From: CF-161 sp035259145
GTDB lineage: Bacteria > Chloroflexota > Dormibacteria > Dormibacterales > Dormibacteraceae
NCBI GenBank assembly: GCA_035259145.1
Contig: DATFWQ010000141.1
Span: 1-11,670, forward strand
Reading direction: 5' to 3'
DNA: 11,670 bases
Shown here: positions 1-6,921 of the stretch, piece by piece
Numbering within the stretch: the stretch's first letter is position 1
Layout: each line of letters starts with the position of its first letter
Notes under the pieces: model-generated
Told to the model about the DNA's origin: nothing
The model's database searches: none
Seen by the model: the letters and a program-made list of their open reading frames with translations, nothing else
Made by a program: the position numbers and the translations under genes

Positions 1-790
1 GCGCCGCCGACGCCTTGGCAGCCAGCAGCAGCAGCACCTCGGCACGCGGCGAAGCGCCGAGCGCAAGCTCCGGAGCTCGGCGCGAGGCCGCCGCAAGCTC
101 GACGATGTATCCGCGGACCACGTCTTCCACGTGGACGCGCGACATCTGCTCCGTGACGGCGTCCAGGGCGGCCTTGTCCAGCACCGGCGCGACCCCGGCC
201 CGCTCGGGGTCGCGCAGCTCGATCCCGGCGTCCCAACGAGCGAGCATCTCCATCTCGTGATCCTGGCTCGGGTAGTCCAGCACGGCCTTGAAGAGGAAGC
301 GGTCTTGCTGAGCCTCGGGAAGGGGGTAGGTGCCTTCGTACTCGACCGGGTTCTGGGTTGCCAGCACCACGAACGGCTCGGGCAGCGGTAGCTGCCGGCC
401 CTCGAGCGACACCCCCCTCTCCTCCATGGCCTCCAGCAGCGCGGCCTGGACCTTGGCCGGCGCTCGGTTTATCTCGTCCGCCAGCAACACGTTGGTGAAC
501 ACGGGCCCGGGGCGAACGTTGAAGCTGCGGGTCTGGAGGTCGTACACCGAGGTCCCCACGATGTCGGCCGGCATCAGATCCGGGGTGAACTGGACGCGTC
601 CGTACTGAAGCGAGAGCAGCCGTGCGATCGACTTCGCCAGCAGCGTCTTGCCGGTGCCGGGTACCCCCTCCAGGAGCACGTGGCCCCCAACGACCACGGC
701 GAGCGCACAGAGGCGCACCGCTTCCTCCTGGCCGACGATCGCCTTGCCCACCTCCGACTGGAAGCAGGCGACAAACTCGGACCCCCTCAC
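1..790 (-). CDS. MoxR-family AAA+ ATPase (3' end cut by window edge)
   Basis: MoxR ATPases are cytoplasmic AAA+ chaperone-like proteins, usually encoded with DUF58, DUF4129 and transglutaminase-type membrane proteins, and thought to mature or remodel partner proteins. The frame gives 263 codons before the window ends, so the C-terminus is missing. Visible are the Walker A motif GVPGTGKT (about residues 42-49), Walker B VLLADE followed by INRAP (about 101-111), the sensor region LATQNPVEYEGTYPLPEAQ, and the start of the lid domain. The start is a GTG at 790-788 that overlaps the upstream TGA as GTGA. The text just after it (residues 5-23, including VGQEE) matches the normal N-terminus of the family. 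It is the last gene visible in the four-gene membrane operon. The family assignment is secure; the client protein cannot be told from the sequence. Confidence 0.93.
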   Translation of the reverse strand, partial: MRGSEFVACFQSEVGKAIVGQEEAVRLCALAVVVGGHVLLEGVPGTGKTLLAKSIARLLSLQYGRVQFTPDLMPADIVGTSVYDLQTRSFNVRPGPVFTNVLLADEINRAPAKVQAALLEAMEERGVSLEGRQLPLPEPFVVLATQNPVEYEGTYPLPEAQQDRFLFKAVLDYPSQDHEMEMLARWDAGIELRDPERAGVAPVLDKAALDAVTEQMSRVHVEDVVRGYIVELAAASRRAPELALGASPRAEVLLLLAAKASAA

Positions 791-1896
791 TGCGGTGGCC
801 GTCCAGGGTACGCGAGAGCGTGAAGCCGGCGAGCGCCTTTGAGCAGCCCGCCTTCTCCGCCGGCGCTTTCGAGGTCCGTCTCGGCGGCCTCCAACTCGGC
901 CGCGGCCATGGGCGCGCGGCCGCGGAGAGCTGCGTCGAATGCCGGGCTCACCGCGAGCCCGTGGCGAACCGCGAGCGCTCGACGCGTTGCCGCGGCCAGC
1001 AGCCGGCCGGTCACCTCCCTTCCCCTCGAACGTTGAAGGAGGCCGCCCACCGCCGACACGTACTCCGCGCTCGACCTGGCTCCACCGCCCGGCAGTGCCA
1101 GGCGAGGGCCAAAGCCGCGGCCCCGCAGGAAAAAGCCAACGAATACCACCACGACCGCCCAGACGATCGCCGACCCCCACACCGTCGACAGCAGCCCGCT
1201 GACCGGCGACCCCTGTCCCGCTGCGCCGTGGTGATACTCGTCGAATCCAACTCGCACTCCCGCCGGCGCCAGCGAGATCAGATCGGCCGCCAGCCGCCAG
1301 TTGTCTGCGACCTCCAGGTAGCCGTTGCACAGGGGCAGGGGATCGGCGAGCACGACGACGCGCCCTCGGCCAAGGAACTGCTCGAAGGCGACCGGCACAC
1401 CCTTTGCGGCACGCAGGAGCACCACCTGGCTGGAAGACGGCTGAAACGGCGATACGGCGTCGCTGCCTGAAACATTGCTCACCCCAGCCAGCGCCGGCCC
1501 CGTCCCGGTGGCTGCGCCCCCGACCAGGGCGCGGAGGCGGTTCACCTTCAGGGTGAAGTCGAGCCGTGGGTCGCCCTGTTCACTTGCGTACACCACGGCG
1601 CCACCGCCGGCAACGTAGTCGGAGAGCCGCTGTGCTTCGTCCGTCGAGAATCCGACCGTCGGCGTGAGCACGAAGAGGACGCCCATCCCAAGGTCCGGTT
1701 TGAACGAGGTGTCGAGTATCGCTGCCGGACGTCCGAGTGCCTGTGCAAGCTGCGGTAGGGCCGACGCGCCGTTGGCAGCGTCGCTGTCAGTGCGGTGCTC
1801 GGGGGAATTGGGACTGGAGGCTCCGAACACGATGAACGCGACCAGGATCGCAAAGCCGAGCGCCCCGATCAGGACAGTCCGGCCGCTGAGCTTCAC
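787..1896 (-). CDS. DUF4350 domain membrane protein
   Basis: This is a membrane-anchored DUF4350 protein of unknown biochemical role, typical of MoxR operons. It has about 369 residues. A first hydrophobic helix lies near residues 7-25 and a large extracytoplasmic domain follows. That domain contains a Rossmann-like stretch (FVLTPTVGFSTDEAQRL, then a GGGAVVYA turn) and the FDEYHHG motif near residue 217 that I associate with the family. A second membrane helix lies around 237-256, followed by an alanine-rich helical cytoplasmic tail. The start is GTG at 1896-1894, overlapping the TGA of the DUF4129 gene, and an AAGGTGG stretch shortly upstream can serve as ribosome binding site. Its own TGA overlaps the moxR-like GTG. 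DUF4350 is sometimes described as a glutamine-amidotransferase-like fold without evident catalysis; I see no enzyme motif. Confidence 0.85.
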   Translation of the reverse strand: MKLSGRTVLIGALGFAILVAFIVFGASSPNSPEHRTDSDAANGASALPQLAQALGRPAAILDTSFKPDLGMGVLFVLTPTVGFSTDEAQRLSDYVAGGGAVVYASEQGDPRLDFTLKVNRLRALVGGAATGTGPALAGVSNVSGSDAVSPFQPSSSQVVLLRAAKGVPVAFEQFLGRGRVVVLADPLPLCNGYLEVADNWRLAADLISLAPAGVRVGFDEYHHGAAGQGSPVSGLLSTVWGSAIVWAVVVVFVGFFLRGRGFGPRLALPGGGARSSAEYVSAVGGLLQRSRGREVTGRLLAAATRRALAVRHGLAVSPAFDAALRGRAPMAAAELEAAETDLESAGGEGGLLKGARRLHALAYPGRPPQ

Positions 1897-2855
1897 GCGG
1901 CCACCTTGCCGGCGGCTTTGCCCTCGGCCCGAAACGGAGCGGCCGCGGCTTCCGCCCGCTGGTAGGTCTCGCGATCAGGCGCACGCGCACCGTAGACGGC
2001 GGCTTCGAAGGCAAGCAGCAACGGACGCAGCGAAGCCGGGCTGGAGGCCCTCGAAAACAGCTCCCGCACCGTGAGCGGGCTTGCCTCCCAGACCAGCTCG
2101 TCCCCCAGGGCGCCGGCCACCCCGCCGGCAAGCTCCCTGATCGCTCCGGCGTAGTCGCCGGCGGCAGCCAGCCGGTCGGCTTCGAGGAAGCGATCGCGCC
2201 GGCGAGCGCCGCCGGCCGCGCCTCGAGACAGACGCGCCTGGGGACGCTCAACCCAGCGCGCATAGCGCACGACGGCCACTACGGCCGCGGCCAGCACCAC
2301 CACTCCCGCGACAGCCAGCGCCGTCCAGAGGCCGCCGGCGACTGCGCCAACCGCCAACCCCAGCAGCAGCACCACCACCCGTATCAGTTCTGTCTTGATG
2401 AGGTCAGCCAGTGAGGGGCCCTGCCGCAGGGCGGCGTAGCGGGGCTGGGCAAGGATGTCGTGGACAGCACGGCGGGCCTTGCCCGGCTCCGGCGCGAAAG
2501 CGGGGGATCGAGCCGCCTGGGAGAGGGCACTCAAACGGTCGCGCGCGTCCGGCACGTCCGGCGGGTCCCGCCTCAGGTCGGTGAGGATCTCCGGCTGGCT
2601 CTGCCCGGTGCCGGCCTCGAGCACCTCCGCGGCGCGGCGGGCGGCCGTGCGGTCATCGGCGGGCGCCGCACGCAGGATCTCCAGCGCGCGGTCGACCGAA
2701 TCGGCATAGCCGCCGCCGTCGGCCGCCAGCTGTTGCGACAGCGAGCTCCGCACGGCGGCGGCGTCGCCACCTGAAGACAAGGCGGGCACCGCCAGGCCCA
2801 GGAGCAAAGGGAGTGCGGACGCTCCCGCCAGCGCCGCACTCACGCCGCGAGTCAT
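1893..2855 (-). CDS. DUF4129 domain membrane protein
   Basis: The 320-residue protein starts with a hydrophobic signal or anchor segment (about residues 5-27). A helical extracytoplasmic region rich in Ala and Arg follows. A long hydrophobic block at about 157-197 is enough for one or two membrane spans. A C-terminal DUF4129 domain occupies about 224-305, with the characteristic SPLTVRELF segment and the later FEAAVYGARAPDRETY segment. DUF4129 domains are found in bacterial membrane proteins, often next to transglutaminase and MoxR genes; their function is unknown. The ATG at 2855 overlaps the upstream TGA (ATGA at 2852-2855), and the stop overlaps the DUF4350 start, so the three membrane proteins are probably made in fixed ratio and may form one complex with the MoxR ATPase. 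That complex is an inference from operon structure. Confidence 0.85.
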   Translation of the reverse strand: MTRGVSAALAGASALPLLLGLAVPALSSGGDAAAVRSSLSQQLAADGGGYADSVDRALEILRAAPADDRTAARRAAEVLEAGTGQSQPEILTDLRRDPPDVPDARDRLSALSQAARSPAFAPEPGKARRAVHDILAQPRYAALRQGPSLADLIKTELIRVVVLLLGLAVGAVAGGLWTALAVAGVVVLAAAVVAVVRYARWVERPQARLSRGAAGGARRRDRFLEADRLAAAGDYAGAIRELAGGVAGALGDELVWEASPLTVRELFSRASSPASLRPLLLAFEAAVYGARAPDRETYQRAEAAAAPFRAEGKAAGKVAA

Positions 2856-3736
2856 CCCGAACCGGAGGAAGCCACCGCCTGCCGAGCCAGCTGGTCAAGG
2901 TCGAAGTGCTCGTGCCGGATACGCAGGTCGAAATAGAGGAGGACGATGCAAAGGGGGACGACGGGCAGTGTTAGGGCCCCGGCCGCAGTAGACACCGTGA
3001 GTATGACCGCCGCTCGCACCACCGGTTCGACGAATGGAATTGCGACGGCAATGGGCAGGCCGATCGCGCCAAGCGCACCGGATATGACGGCCTGCAGCAG
3101 GAAGATCAGCAGCAGGATCCCGAAAGTGCGCCACCAGTTGCGGTGTGTGAGCGCCCAGCTCCTGCCCAGCGCCTTGATGGGGCCGATGCCCTCGGCAAGC
3201 AGCGCCGGCACCCCCACTATCCAGCGGACCGCCACCCAGATCGCTACGGGAAAGCAGAGCACCAGCGGGACGATCGCGATACCCACAAGCAGCGTCTGGC
3301 CCAGCAGCGCCCAGTAGCGCCGCGCCACGCCCGCGAACGCGGAGCGGACGCTGACCGGTTTGCCCAACGCGAGGTCGATCGCTGCCTGCGCGACGGCGCC
3401 CACAGAGAAGGGGATGAGGATCAGTAGGAGGAGGTAGCTCGAGCCCAAAAGCGCCAGGTTGGGCGGCCCTGGCGGCTGCAGGGGAGCGAGCGTCTGGGAG
3501 CTACCCAGGCTGCCGAAGGCGCCGATGAGGAACCCCAGGCTGGCGGCCGTGCCTGAGGTGAACCGGGTGAGTAGGGATGGCACCGACAGCAGCAGGCCGA
3601 TGGCGAAGAGCAGACCGAAATAACGGCGATATACACGAAAGATGTCGTCCAGGATCTCGCCCACTCCGAGCGGCCGCAGTCGCAAAAGGGGCTCGCCCGG
3701 CATCGGCCCGGCCTGCGTGGGCCCGACCGTGCTCAT
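2852..3736 (-). CDS. Multi-span membrane protein, GPDPase-membrane-domain type
   Basis: This integral membrane protein begins with the soluble N-terminal motif RPLGVGEILDDIFRVYRRYF, common in proteins with the glycerophosphoryl-diester-phosphodiesterase membrane domain, which lack the phosphodiesterase itself. About six hydrophobic helices follow, separated by a charged loop containing RSWALTHRNWWRTF. From the ATG at 3736 it has 294 residues. The frame stays open to another ATG at 3805, but that codon lies inside a hairpin and has no Shine-Dalgarno, so I chose 3736. That ATG overlaps the stop of a short upstream ORF with an excellent Shine-Dalgarno, suggesting coupled initiation. It heads the operon with DUF4129, DUF4350 and MoxR genes. 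Its role in the membrane is unknown; the family is often annotated simply as a membrane protein. Confidence 0.8.
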   Translation of the reverse strand: MSTVGPTQAGPMPGEPLLRLRPLGVGEILDDIFRVYRRYFGLLFAIGLLLSVPSLLTRFTSGTAASLGFLIGAFGSLGSSQTLAPLQPPGPPNLALLGSSYLLLLILIPFSVGAVAQAAIDLALGKPVSVRSAFAGVARRYWALLGQTLLVGIAIVPLVLCFPVAIWVAVRWIVGVPALLAEGIGPIKALGRSWALTHRNWWRTFGILLLIFLLQAVISGALGAIGLPIAVAIPFVEPVVRAAVILTVSTAAGALTLPVVPLCIVLLYFDLRIRHEHFDLDQLARQAVASSGSG

Positions 3737-3768
3737 TGGTCCCGGTCGGGGTTGGTGACAGTCATCAT
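3733..3768 (-). CDS. Putative 11-residue leader ORF coupled to the membrane operon
   Basis: A perfect AGGAGG (3782-3777) sits 8 bases upstream of two consecutive ATG codons (3768-3763). The reading frame gives MMTVTNPDRDQ and stops at TGA 3735-3733, overlapping the ATG of the following membrane protein as ATGA. This is the strongest ribosome binding site near that gene, yet it serves this frame and not the long one, so the little ORF probably loads ribosomes that then restart on the membrane protein gene. The peptide has no run of rare codons or one amino acid that would suggest classical attenuation. Alternatively, it is the true N-terminus and a base has been lost, but the downstream frame already has a plausible N-terminus. 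Confidence 0.45.
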   Translation of the reverse strand: MMTVTNPDRDQ

Positions 3769-3783
3769 GTTGTGATCCTCCTG

Positions 3784-3803
3784 GGCGCCGACCTTTCGGC
3801 GCC
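3784..3803 (-). promoter_or_regulatory. Perfect 8-bp hairpin in front of the membrane operon
   Basis: GGCGCCGA pairs perfectly with TCGGCGCC around a 4-base loop (AAGG on the transcribed strand). It lies between the stop of the selenoprotein gene and the AGGAGG of the leader ORF, with its 3' arm ending one base before that site. There is no T-tract after it in the direction of transcription, so a classical intrinsic terminator is unlikely. It may be an mRNA processing or stability boundary, or may gate the ribosome binding site. Confidence 0.45.
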
Positions 3804-3819
3804 ATTCTGCAACAGGCGC

Positions 3820-4344
3820 TCAGCCGTCGCTGCTGAGCCTGGCCCAGACCTCGTCAACGGCCGCGTCGGCGAGCACCCTCATCTCGCCGTCGGTGCGGTC
3901 CTGGATGGGGTGAGGGACGAAGACCACAGCCGGGTGGAACCCCAGCGCCTTAGCCTGTGCGCCCGCGGCCTGCTCGAACTCCGACGAAGCCACGAAGACG
4001 GCGGGCAGTCCTGCTCGTTCGAGCTCCGCCATGTCGTGCACACTGCACGACGTGCAGGACCCTCAATCGGCCAGGGCCTCGACGACGGCGTCGCACTTGA
4101 CCCGGATCTCGTAGCGCAGGTCCGCCGGGGCGAGTTTCGTGTACGTCGGCTTGCGAAAGCGAAGGACCTCCACGCCGCGGCCCGACAGCACCTCGTCAAG
4201 ATGGTCGAGGAAGACGTCCCCCCGGGGTTTGGAAATATCCAGAAGTCCGACCGTCAGGCCCTCCAGCGACGCGGGCCTCACCACACGCGGGCGAGCGACA
4301 GGATGACGCTCGCCAGTGGGGTCCAACAGCTCCATACGGCTCAC
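3820..4344 (-). CDS. UGSC-family selenoprotein (in-frame TGA read as selenocysteine)
   Basis: The 174-residue frame is interrupted only by TGA at 4065-4063. Reading it as selenocysteine gives U94 in ALAD-U-GSCTSC, the hallmark of the UGSC (seleno)protein family, whose relatives have Cys or Sec at this place. Both sides of the TGA belong to one domain: the N-terminal half has a GLLDISKPRGDVFLDHL segment and the C-terminal half an ELERAGLPAVFVASSEF segment ending near VPHPIQDRTD. U94, C97 and C100 form UxxCxxC, as in GrdB of glycine reductase. A SECIS-like hairpin follows the TGA. The start is GTG at 4344, with AGGGAGG 7 bases upstream (4358-4352), overlapping the stop of the thioredoxin-domain gene as GTGA. 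It is likely a cytoplasmic redox enzyme or reductase subunit; the substrate is unknown. A gene caller that stops at TGA would split it at residue 93. Confidence 0.9.
4033..4065 (-). promoter_or_regulatory. Bacterial SECIS-like element
   Basis: Counting the U of the UGA as 1, bases 15-22 (GUCGUGCA) pair perfectly with 26-33 (UGCACGAC) around the loop G23 U24 G25. In E. coli fdhF the loop bases recognised by SelB are, from memory, G23 and U24, with a similar upper stem. The match in spacing, stem and loop supports active selenocysteine insertion rather than a chance stop codon. An alternative hairpin, bases 9-14 with 18-23, overlaps it and could compete. Confidence 0.8.
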
Positions 4345-5789
4345 TCGCGCACCTCCCTCGTAACGGGCTCACTCCCCACCGTGCCACTCGCCCAGCCTCC
4401 GATTATCGCCGAGAACATGCCTGCGGTCCCCCCGGCGTGGACGATGAGCAGACCCCCCTGCCTGAACTTCGGCACGTGAGCACCGGCGAGGCTCCCGGGC
4501 GTCCCCTCGGCTATGCCTCCTGCACCCCGGACCATCTCGGCACGAGGCCGGCGCAGGAGCCCATCCAGCTCCTCGCGCAGACGTACCTTGGACCAGCCGG
4601 CCTCCCTGAAGACGCGGGCGTGCTCCGGGGAAACGACGAGCACCGCATCCCAACTCAGCGCCAGCTTGGGGTGGGCGACGACCTGGAGGCACGCCGCGTA
4701 GGTGCGGGCCAGCGACTCCGGGGTACGCGACTGCTGATCGACCAGGGGCTGGAGACCAGAGCCCGCGAACAGCGTGACGGCCGAGGTTCCAACGGGCAGG
4801 CCCCTTTCCACGGACAGCGGCTCCCACGGTGAGCCTCGCTCGTCCTCTGCGAAGCAGAACGTGTGCTTGCCGGGGTTGCCGTGGGTAGCACGGTCGACCC
4901 CTCCTGGGCGCCCACCCCCGACGTTGCGGACGATGAGCTGCAGCGCCCGGCCGATGGTTGAGTTGGCGCGATTGCCCTGCCCGAGGGCGTTGCCGCCGGC
5001 GTTCATCCCGATACGCTCGGCCACCGGCCCGTTGACGATCACGACCGGCCCGGCAGACCAGGTCGTTGCGAGCACTCCATGGATGTTGAACTCGCTGGTG
5101 CATGCGGCTTCTAGCGCGGCGAGAACCACCGGCAGGTACTCGGGCCGGCAGCCCGCCATCGCGGCGTTGACCGCCACCTTCTCGACGGTGCACTCGACCA
5201 GGTCAGGGGGCACGACCGCGGCGACCTCCTGCGGGTCACGGTCAGTCCCCTCCAGCATGCGGAGGACGCGCTCCGGCGTCGGAGGGACGACGGGGAGGCC
5301 GTCGGTCCAGCCTCGCTCGAACATGGCCTCGAACTCATCCTCCAGCTGGGCCACCTCGACGCGCCGGGACCGGAACTTGTCGCCACCGTAGCGGACCGCC
5401 AGAAGCTCACGAATCCCGGGGTCAACGGTGCGGGAGCCGCAGCCGGCACGGTATGACGGCAAACCCGTGCCCAGCTCCGCAACCCCCGTGAGGCGCTCCC
5501 AATCCATGCGAAGCCAGCCCTCCAATCGCTCGATCACCTCACCGCCCTCCAGCCGCATGAGCGTCGGCACTACCTCGACCCCTGCCTCGTAGGAGCGTCG
5601 GAGGTCACTGTCGTCGAGTGGCTCGGCCCCCTCAGGGAACCGAGGGTCGTCCTGGGAGTAGACGGTCAAAGGGGCCCCGGCTTTGCGTAGACGGAGCAAG
5701 GCAGGGGCAACCAGCCGGCAGGTTGGGCAGGACGCCTTGACGAAGGCGACATATCCGTCCGGCAGGTCCACGCCCGAAGCGTAGGACAT
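4341..5789 (-). CDS. Thioredoxin-like domain fused to a large uncharacterised domain, UGSC partner
   Basis: The 482-residue protein has two parts. Residues 12-95 look like a thioredoxin fold: the strand VAFVKAS, an active-site pair C21-P-T-C24, and a cis-proline at VVPT (P75). Residues about 145-470 form a large domain that I recall from uncharacterised environmental proteins, with segments MFERGWTDGLPVVPPTPERV, VEKVAVNAAMAGCRPEYLPV, GPVVIVNGPVAERIGMNAGG and NVGGGRPGG. I cannot give it a tested function. A conserved-looking Cys lies in GCGSRT (C117). No signal peptide or membrane span is visible in the N-terminal region, so it is probably cytoplasmic. It overlaps the UGSC selenoprotein by GTGA, which points to a complex or a relay in which the CPTC pair reduces the selenosulfide of the partner. 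The ATG at 5789 has no clear Shine-Dalgarno; a GTG six codons downstream is an alternative. Confidence 0.82.
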   Translation of the reverse strand: MSYASGVDLPDGYVAFVKASCPTCRLVAPALLRLRKAGAPLTVYSQDDPRFPEGAEPLDDSDLRRSYEAGVEVVPTLMRLEGGEVIERLEGWLRMDWERLTGVAELGTGLPSYRAGCGSRTVDPGIRELLAVRYGGDKFRSRRVEVAQLEDEFEAMFERGWTDGLPVVPPTPERVLRMLEGTDRDPQEVAAVVPPDLVECTVEKVAVNAAMAGCRPEYLPVVLAALEAACTSEFNIHGVLATTWSAGPVVIVNGPVAERIGMNAGGNALGQGNRANSTIGRALQLIVRNVGGGRPGGVDRATHGNPGKHTFCFAEDERGSPWEPLSVERGLPVGTSAVTLFAGSGLQPLVDQQSRTPESLARTYAACLQVVAHPKLALSWDAVLVVSPEHARVFREAGWSKVRLREELDGLLRRPRAEMVRGAGGIAEGTPGSLAGAHVPKFRQGGLLIVHAGGTAGMFSAIIGGWASGTVGSEPVTREVRE

Positions 5790-5826
5790 TTGCAGACTGG
5801 TCTCGTCGGGGTCCCTGACGGGGCGG

Positions 5827-5832
5827 TACGCT
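5827..5832 (+). promoter_or_regulatory. Possible -10 box for a leaderless transcript
   Basis: TACGCT fits TAnnnT and ends 7 bases before the ATG of the oxidase gene, the spacing expected when transcription starts at the start codon. No clear -35 box is seen. The whole 5790-5839 gap must hold promoters for both divergent genes, but no second box was convincing. Confidence 0.25.
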
Positions 5833-5839
5833 TCAGTAC

Positions 5840-6919
5840 ATGGTGCAAGACCCCGTGCAAGAGATCGTTCGGAGGGTTGAGGATGCGCCCCTCCAGGACC
5901 TGTTGCGCGTCTCGATCGACGAGGTCCAGGTCCAGATGGACAGCTATCTCGATCCCGAGATGGACTCGTCCTCGCTGTACCGCCGCTGGGAGAAGCAGCA
6001 ATGGGCGGTCGCCGACCTCGACTTCACACCGGACCGGGAGCAGTGGAGCACGCTGGACGAAGGGCAGCGGGATGCGGTACGCCGCACGATGATCCTGTTC
6101 TTCATCGGTGAGCAGGCCGTCACCGACACACTGTCACCGATCCTCCACGCCGCCCCGTACGAGGACGAGCGCATCTTCCTCGCCACCCAGATCGCCGATG
6201 AAGCGCGTCACACGGTGTTCTTTCAGCGCTTCTTCGACGAGGTACTGGAGGTCCACGGGGGCCTGCGCGACGCCCTGAGCGTGGTCGGTCCCGAAGCTAC
6301 CCGGGGCTTCCGGCGCATATTCGAGACTCACCTGAGCGAGGCGATCGACGCGGTCCGCAAGAGCCCCGACGACCGGAAGGCATGGGTGGAGGCGGTGGTG
6401 ACGTACCACCTGGTGATCGAGGGCTACCTCGCGCTCACCGGGCAGCGCGCGTTGCTCCACTTCTTCCGCGCCGTCGGCCTGATGCCTGGCTTCACCACAG
6501 GCTTCACGGCAGTTGCCCGCGACGAGTCGCGCCACATCGGCTACGGTGTGCTCGCGCTGCGCCGCCGCGTGCGAGAAGACCCCGAGATGGCGCGAGCGAT
6601 ATCGCTCAAGGTCCTCGACCTCGCCGAGCCGTCGGTACTGACCGTGGTCAACCCCGACAACCTGCTGAGGGTCCCCGATCCGGGGGAGACACCCGAGGAG
6701 ATGCGCCAGAATCCGATCGAGTTCCGCGAGTTTGCGATCGAGTCCCTCTCCAAGCGCCTGCGCTCGATCGGCGTCAGCGATGGCACGATCGCCGACATCG
6801 GCAGCCACTACCGCGGCCTCTACGAGCCGTTCTGGGCACAGTACGAGCAGATCCACAGAGTGGAGCATCCCGTGCGCTGGTATCAGAGGCAGACCGCAGC
6901 AGCCGCTGCCACGGGTTAG
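5840..6919 (+). CDS. R2-like ligand-binding oxidase (R2lox-type diiron or Mn/Fe protein)
   Basis: This 359-residue ferritin-like protein is related to ribonucleotide reductase R2 but fits the R2lox subgroup better. Predicted metal ligands are E91 (GEQAV), E121 and H124 (DEARH), E194 (VIEGYLALTG), and E229 and H232 (DESRH). The residue in the R2 radical-tyrosine position, four after H124, is Phe. The two residues that form the Val-Tyr ether crosslink in R2lox have counterparts: V94, three after the first Glu, and Y189, five before E194. R2lox proteins carry a Mn/Fe or diiron centre and bind a fatty-acid-like ligand; their physiological substrate is not settled. The protein is about 40-45 residues longer than the M. 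tuberculosis homologue as I recall it, with extra length at both ends. No good Shine-Dalgarno precedes the ATG; initiation may be leaderless. It is divergent from the selenoprotein operon. Confidence 0.85.
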   Translation: MVQDPVQEIVRRVEDAPLQDLLRVSIDEVQVQMDSYLDPEMDSSSLYRRWEKQQWAVADLDFTPDREQWSTLDEGQRDAVRRTMILFFIGEQAVTDTLSPILHAAPYEDERIFLATQIADEARHTVFFQRFFDEVLEVHGGLRDALSVVGPEATRGFRRIFETHLSEAIDAVRKSPDDRKAWVEAVVTYHLVIEGYLALTGQRALLHFFRAVGLMPGFTTGFTAVARDESRHIGYGVLALRRRVREDPEMARAISLKVLDLAEPSVLTVVNPDNLLRVPDPGETPEEMRQNPIEFREFAIESLSKRLRSIGVSDGTIADIGSHYRGLYEPFWAQYEQIHRVEHPVRWYQRQTAAAAATG

Positions 6920-6921
6920 TG

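Noticed and set aside
622..1470. Plus-strand open frame of 282 codons
   Set aside because: Its Arg/Pro/Ala-rich translation is antisense to the MoxR and DUF4350 genes.
3737..3805. Upstream ATG extending the GPDPase-type membrane protein
   Set aside because: There is no Shine-Dalgarno, the ATG lies in a hairpin, and the added residues look like noncoding text over the leader ORF.
4063..4065. In-frame TGA as a nonsense mutation making a pseudogene
   Set aside because: It falls exactly at the UGSC selenocysteine position, is followed by a SECIS-like hairpin with correct spacing, and both halves are intact.
6134..6868. Minus-strand open frame of 244 codons inside the oxidase gene
   Set aside because: It is antisense to the R2lox gene, which carries all expected ligands.
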